A stretch of 8,174 bases of DNA, from contig JAKAZF010000098.1 in NCBI GenBank assembly GCA_021826605.1, positions 1 through 8,174 of the forward strand. Direction: 5' to 3'. Shown here piece by piece: positions 6,644-8,174 of this stretch (the stretch's first letter is position 1; every line of letters begins with the position of its first letter). Both the position numbers and the translations under genes were made by a program. Source of the DNA: Planctomycetota bacterium. GTDB lineage: Bacteria > Planctomycetota > Phycisphaerae > WQYP01. The notes under the pieces were generated by a model, which saw nothing but the letters and a program-made list of their open reading frames with translations, was not told the origin of the DNA and ran no database searches.

Positions 6644-6668
6644 AGGGAGCCGGAAATATCTCCCTTTG
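6641..6668. promoter_or_regulatory. Candidate shared operator: 9-bp inverted repeat between divergent promoters
   Basis: CAAAGGGAG (6641-6649) and CTCCCTTTG (6660-6668) are perfect inverted arms around a 10-base centre. The left arm shares three bases with the nuoA -35, and the right arm ends two bases before a candidate -35 of the divergent kinase gene. No T-run follows, so it is not a terminator. Size and placement suit a dimeric regulator acting on both promoters. No regulator gene in the window is an obvious partner. Confidence 0.5.
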
Positions 6669-6670
6669 GC

Positions 6671-6699
6671 TTGGTCCTCGGCAGGGCATCGCCTATTAT
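6671..6699 (+). promoter_or_regulatory. Candidate promoter of the GHMP kinase gene
   Basis: TTGGTC (6671-6676), 17 bases, then TATTAT (6694-6699). The -10 matches consensus at five of six positions, the -35 at three. Transcription would begin near 6706, at the very edge of ATG 6708, so the message would be leaderless or nearly so. This agrees with the absence of any Shine-Dalgarno sequence before that ATG. Confidence 0.35.
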
Positions 6700-6707
6700 T
6701 GACATTT

Positions 6708-8141
6708 ATGAAGATGGATGGCTCACTGACAGACCGTTTGATGCTGCAAATGAAATCAGTTTCAGGGGGCTTTAACCCAAACGAGACGACACTATGCACT
6801 GCCCCCGCGCGGATCGACGTGTTGGGCGGATTATCGCTGGAAGCCGGTGGGGTTGTGGCTCAGATGGCGTTGCCCAGCCGCGCGGGCGTGGCGCTGCTTT
6901 GGCGCGATGACGGCAAAATAATCTTCATGGGCCAGCACCATGGACAAAACCATCAACCGGTTATTTTGCAGGGAGCTGCCGTTTTCTCTTCTCGAAACCG
7001 ATCCAGCGATCATGCCGTTGCAACCGCGGATGATTCGCCCGCCGCCTGGACCGCACCTTTACTCAACGTGTTTCAATCTCTGATCAACATGGGAATTACC
7101 CTTTCACCGAAGCCACGCGGCCGCGGTTCGATGGGAGCGACGGTGGTGGTAGATTCGGATATACGTGCGGGATCAGGGCAGGCTGCGTCAACTGCCATGA
7201 CCGCAGCTCTGCTCCAGGCGGTAAGCGTAAGTTGCGGTTTGTCGTTAACGGCCATTCAAAAAGCGGGCATTATCAGCGATGCGCAGCGTGCTTCGGACGG
7301 GAATCACGGGCATGTGGTGGACGCGTTGACGGTATTATCCGCCCAGGATGGTCCTCCGGCGCATCTGTTGCGCTATAGTGCGCAGCCGCATTCCCTGCTG
7401 GGGCAGATACCGCTTTCCCGGGATATTCGAATTCTGGCCCTGGATACGGGCGTAACCCGCGCTACGAACCGGGACATTTTCGGGGAATTTCATCTTACCG
7501 GAGCCATGGGCGCAAAAATTATTGAAACCATTTATCGCGATCTGGGTCAGCGACACAATCCGGTGCACGGATATTTAGGAAATGTTTCACCGGAGTTATA
7601 TCGCCGATACTTCCGGTCCATGTTGCCCCGCCGCGTGCGCGGGGCGGATTTCCTCAGAACGTATGGAGCGATTGATTCCACGGCGGGAGAAATTATTCCG
7701 AACAATATGTATGCCATTCGCACAACGCTGGATCACTTAATCAATGAATATGAACATGCCGAACATTTTCTTCAGGCGATGGAGGAATTATCCGAATCAC
7801 CAGCCGATGCGCCACTCGCCGCGCAACGGCGGTTAATCATGCAGCGTGCGGGCCGACTCTTGCTGGCATCACACCACAGTTATCGCCTGCGGCTGCAATT
7901 GTCCTGTCCGCAGGCGGATTGGCTGGTGGATCAATTTTCCACAGCCGGCCCCAAAGCCGGCGCGTACGGCGCGCGCATGACCGATTGCGGCGGTGGCGGA
8001 ACCGTCGCAGTTTTGCTGGATACATCGAATCAGGCCATGGATGCACTATTATCCATTATGAGCCGCTACAAACATGAAATGGGAACGGAAGTGATGGTGC
8101 GAGAAGCGGGAACCACCGGCAGCGCCGGGGCATTGATATGA
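6708..8141 (+). CDS. GHMP-family sugar kinase, L-arabinokinase/galactokinase-like, divergent motifs
   Basis: GHMP kinases phosphorylate small substrates with ATP. From ATG 6708 there are 477 residues. Order of segments: motif 1 APARIDVLGGLSLEAGG (32-48); motif 2 IRAGSGQAASTA (152-163); HGHVVDA with likely catalytic Asp205; LDTGVTRATNRD (245-256); GYLGNVSPELYRRY (288-301); and motif 3 YGARMTDCGGGGTVAVLL (420-437). This order, and the stretches around 245-301 and ~380-437, line up by eye with the kinase domain of plant L-arabinokinase better than with GalK. Odd points: the sugar-contacting Asp of the usual (A/T)DY is Leu, the GLSSSA-type ATP loop reads GQAASTA, and the usual Mg-binding Glu before the catalytic Asp appears to be Gln. 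The frame is intact and well conserved overall, so I read it as a functional but altered enzyme; the substrate is not known. Codons upstream of 6708 encode no domain and contain the promoter region. Confidence 0.8.
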   Translation: MKMDGSLTDRLMLQMKSVSGGFNPNETTLCTAPARIDVLGGLSLEAGGVVAQMALPSRAGVALLWRDDGKIIFMGQHHGQNHQPVILQGAAVFSSRNRSSDHAVATADDSPAAWTAPLLNVFQSLINMGITLSPKPRGRGSMGATVVVDSDIRAGSGQAASTAMTAALLQAVSVSCGLSLTAIQKAGIISDAQRASDGNHGHVVDALTVLSAQDGPPAHLLRYSAQPHSLLGQIPLSRDIRILALDTGVTRATNRDIFGEFHLTGAMGAKIIETIYRDLGQRHNPVHGYLGNVSPELYRRYFRSMLPRRVRGADFLRTYGAIDSTAGEIIPNNMYAIRTTLDHLINEYEHAEHFLQAMEELSESPADAPLAAQRRLIMQRAGRLLLASHHSYRLRLQLSCPQADWLVDQFSTAGPKAGAYGARMTDCGGGGTVAVLLDTSNQAMDALLSIMSRYKHEMGTEVMVREAGTTGSAGALI

Positions 8142-8174
8142 ACTTTCAGTTTTTTTTCATAATCATGAGATAGT

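Noticed and set aside
6588..6707. Longer N-terminus for the kinase, beginning at ATG 6588
   Set aside because: The extra 40 codons contain the nuoA promoter and the inverted repeat, encode no domain, and lack a ribosome site. The family domain begins only after ATG 6708.
8116..8157. Possible terminator after the kinase gene: CCGGC-AGC-GCCGG and an 8-T run at 8150-8157
   Set aside because: The stem is inside the coding region and 21 bases separate it from the T-run, so the two do not form a standard terminator.
8138..8173. ATG overlapping the kinase stop (ATGA), as a start for a next gene
   Set aside because: The frame meets TAG after eleven codons (8171-8173), and a second in-frame ATG at 8165 stops at the same place. 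No gene can be supported before the window ends.

Overview
This is an ordinary-looking bacterial chromosome segment of moderate GC content. It has tightly packed genes, several 4-base start/stop overlaps, and no phage, transposon, CRISPR, tRNA or rRNA signal that I can see. The mix suggests a Planctomycetota-like (perhaps Phycisphaerae) or neighbouring PVC/Acidobacteria-type heterotroph: a GH43-like glycosidase tail, an ECF sigma factor with an RskA-type anti-sigma factor, complex I genes, and an exported protein carrying a VSG...(G)(R/N)(D/N)YL-type domain that I associate from memory with planctomycetes. That assignment is inference only.

Layout. Bases 1-249 hold the 3' end of a probable GH43-family glycoside hydrolase (+). 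A rightward cluster follows: ispD (347-1084), overlapping by ATGA with polX (1081-2892), then an exported protein of unknown function built from two copies of one domain (2921-3832). Bases 3833-3977 are a short convergent gap full of hairpins. It contains a plausible leftward terminator, a pair of short direct repeats and a 32-residue open frame of doubtful status.

A leftward cluster occupies 3978-6568, read as nuoA, nuoB, ECF sigma, anti-sigma. The promoter in front of nuoA is the best in the window (TTGACC-N18-TATAAT). Sigma and anti-sigma overlap by GTGA and are probably translationally coupled. They follow nuoB after 96 bases, in the place where nuoC would normally be, so the nuo operon is split here.

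A rightward GHMP-family sugar kinase gene (6708-8141) is divergent from nuoA. It resembles the kinase domain of plant L-arabinokinase, but several motif residues normally used for sugar and Mg-ATP are replaced. The 139-base divergent region holds a perfect 9+9 bp inverted repeat that overlaps the nuoA -35 and lies just upstream of a candidate promoter for the kinase. This makes it a good candidate shared operator. Bases 8142-8174 contain an 8-T run and no recognisable gene.

How they work together. IspD (MEP isoprenoid pathway) and PolX (DNA repair) are housekeeping enzymes sharing a transcript. NuoA and NuoB are core complex I subunits, and the sigma/anti-sigma pair is a membrane-linked transcription switch. 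I see no convincing new multi-gene system. The items most worth following up are the altered-motif kinase, its shared control region with nuoA, the duplicated exported protein, and the sigma pair sitting inside a nuo transcript.
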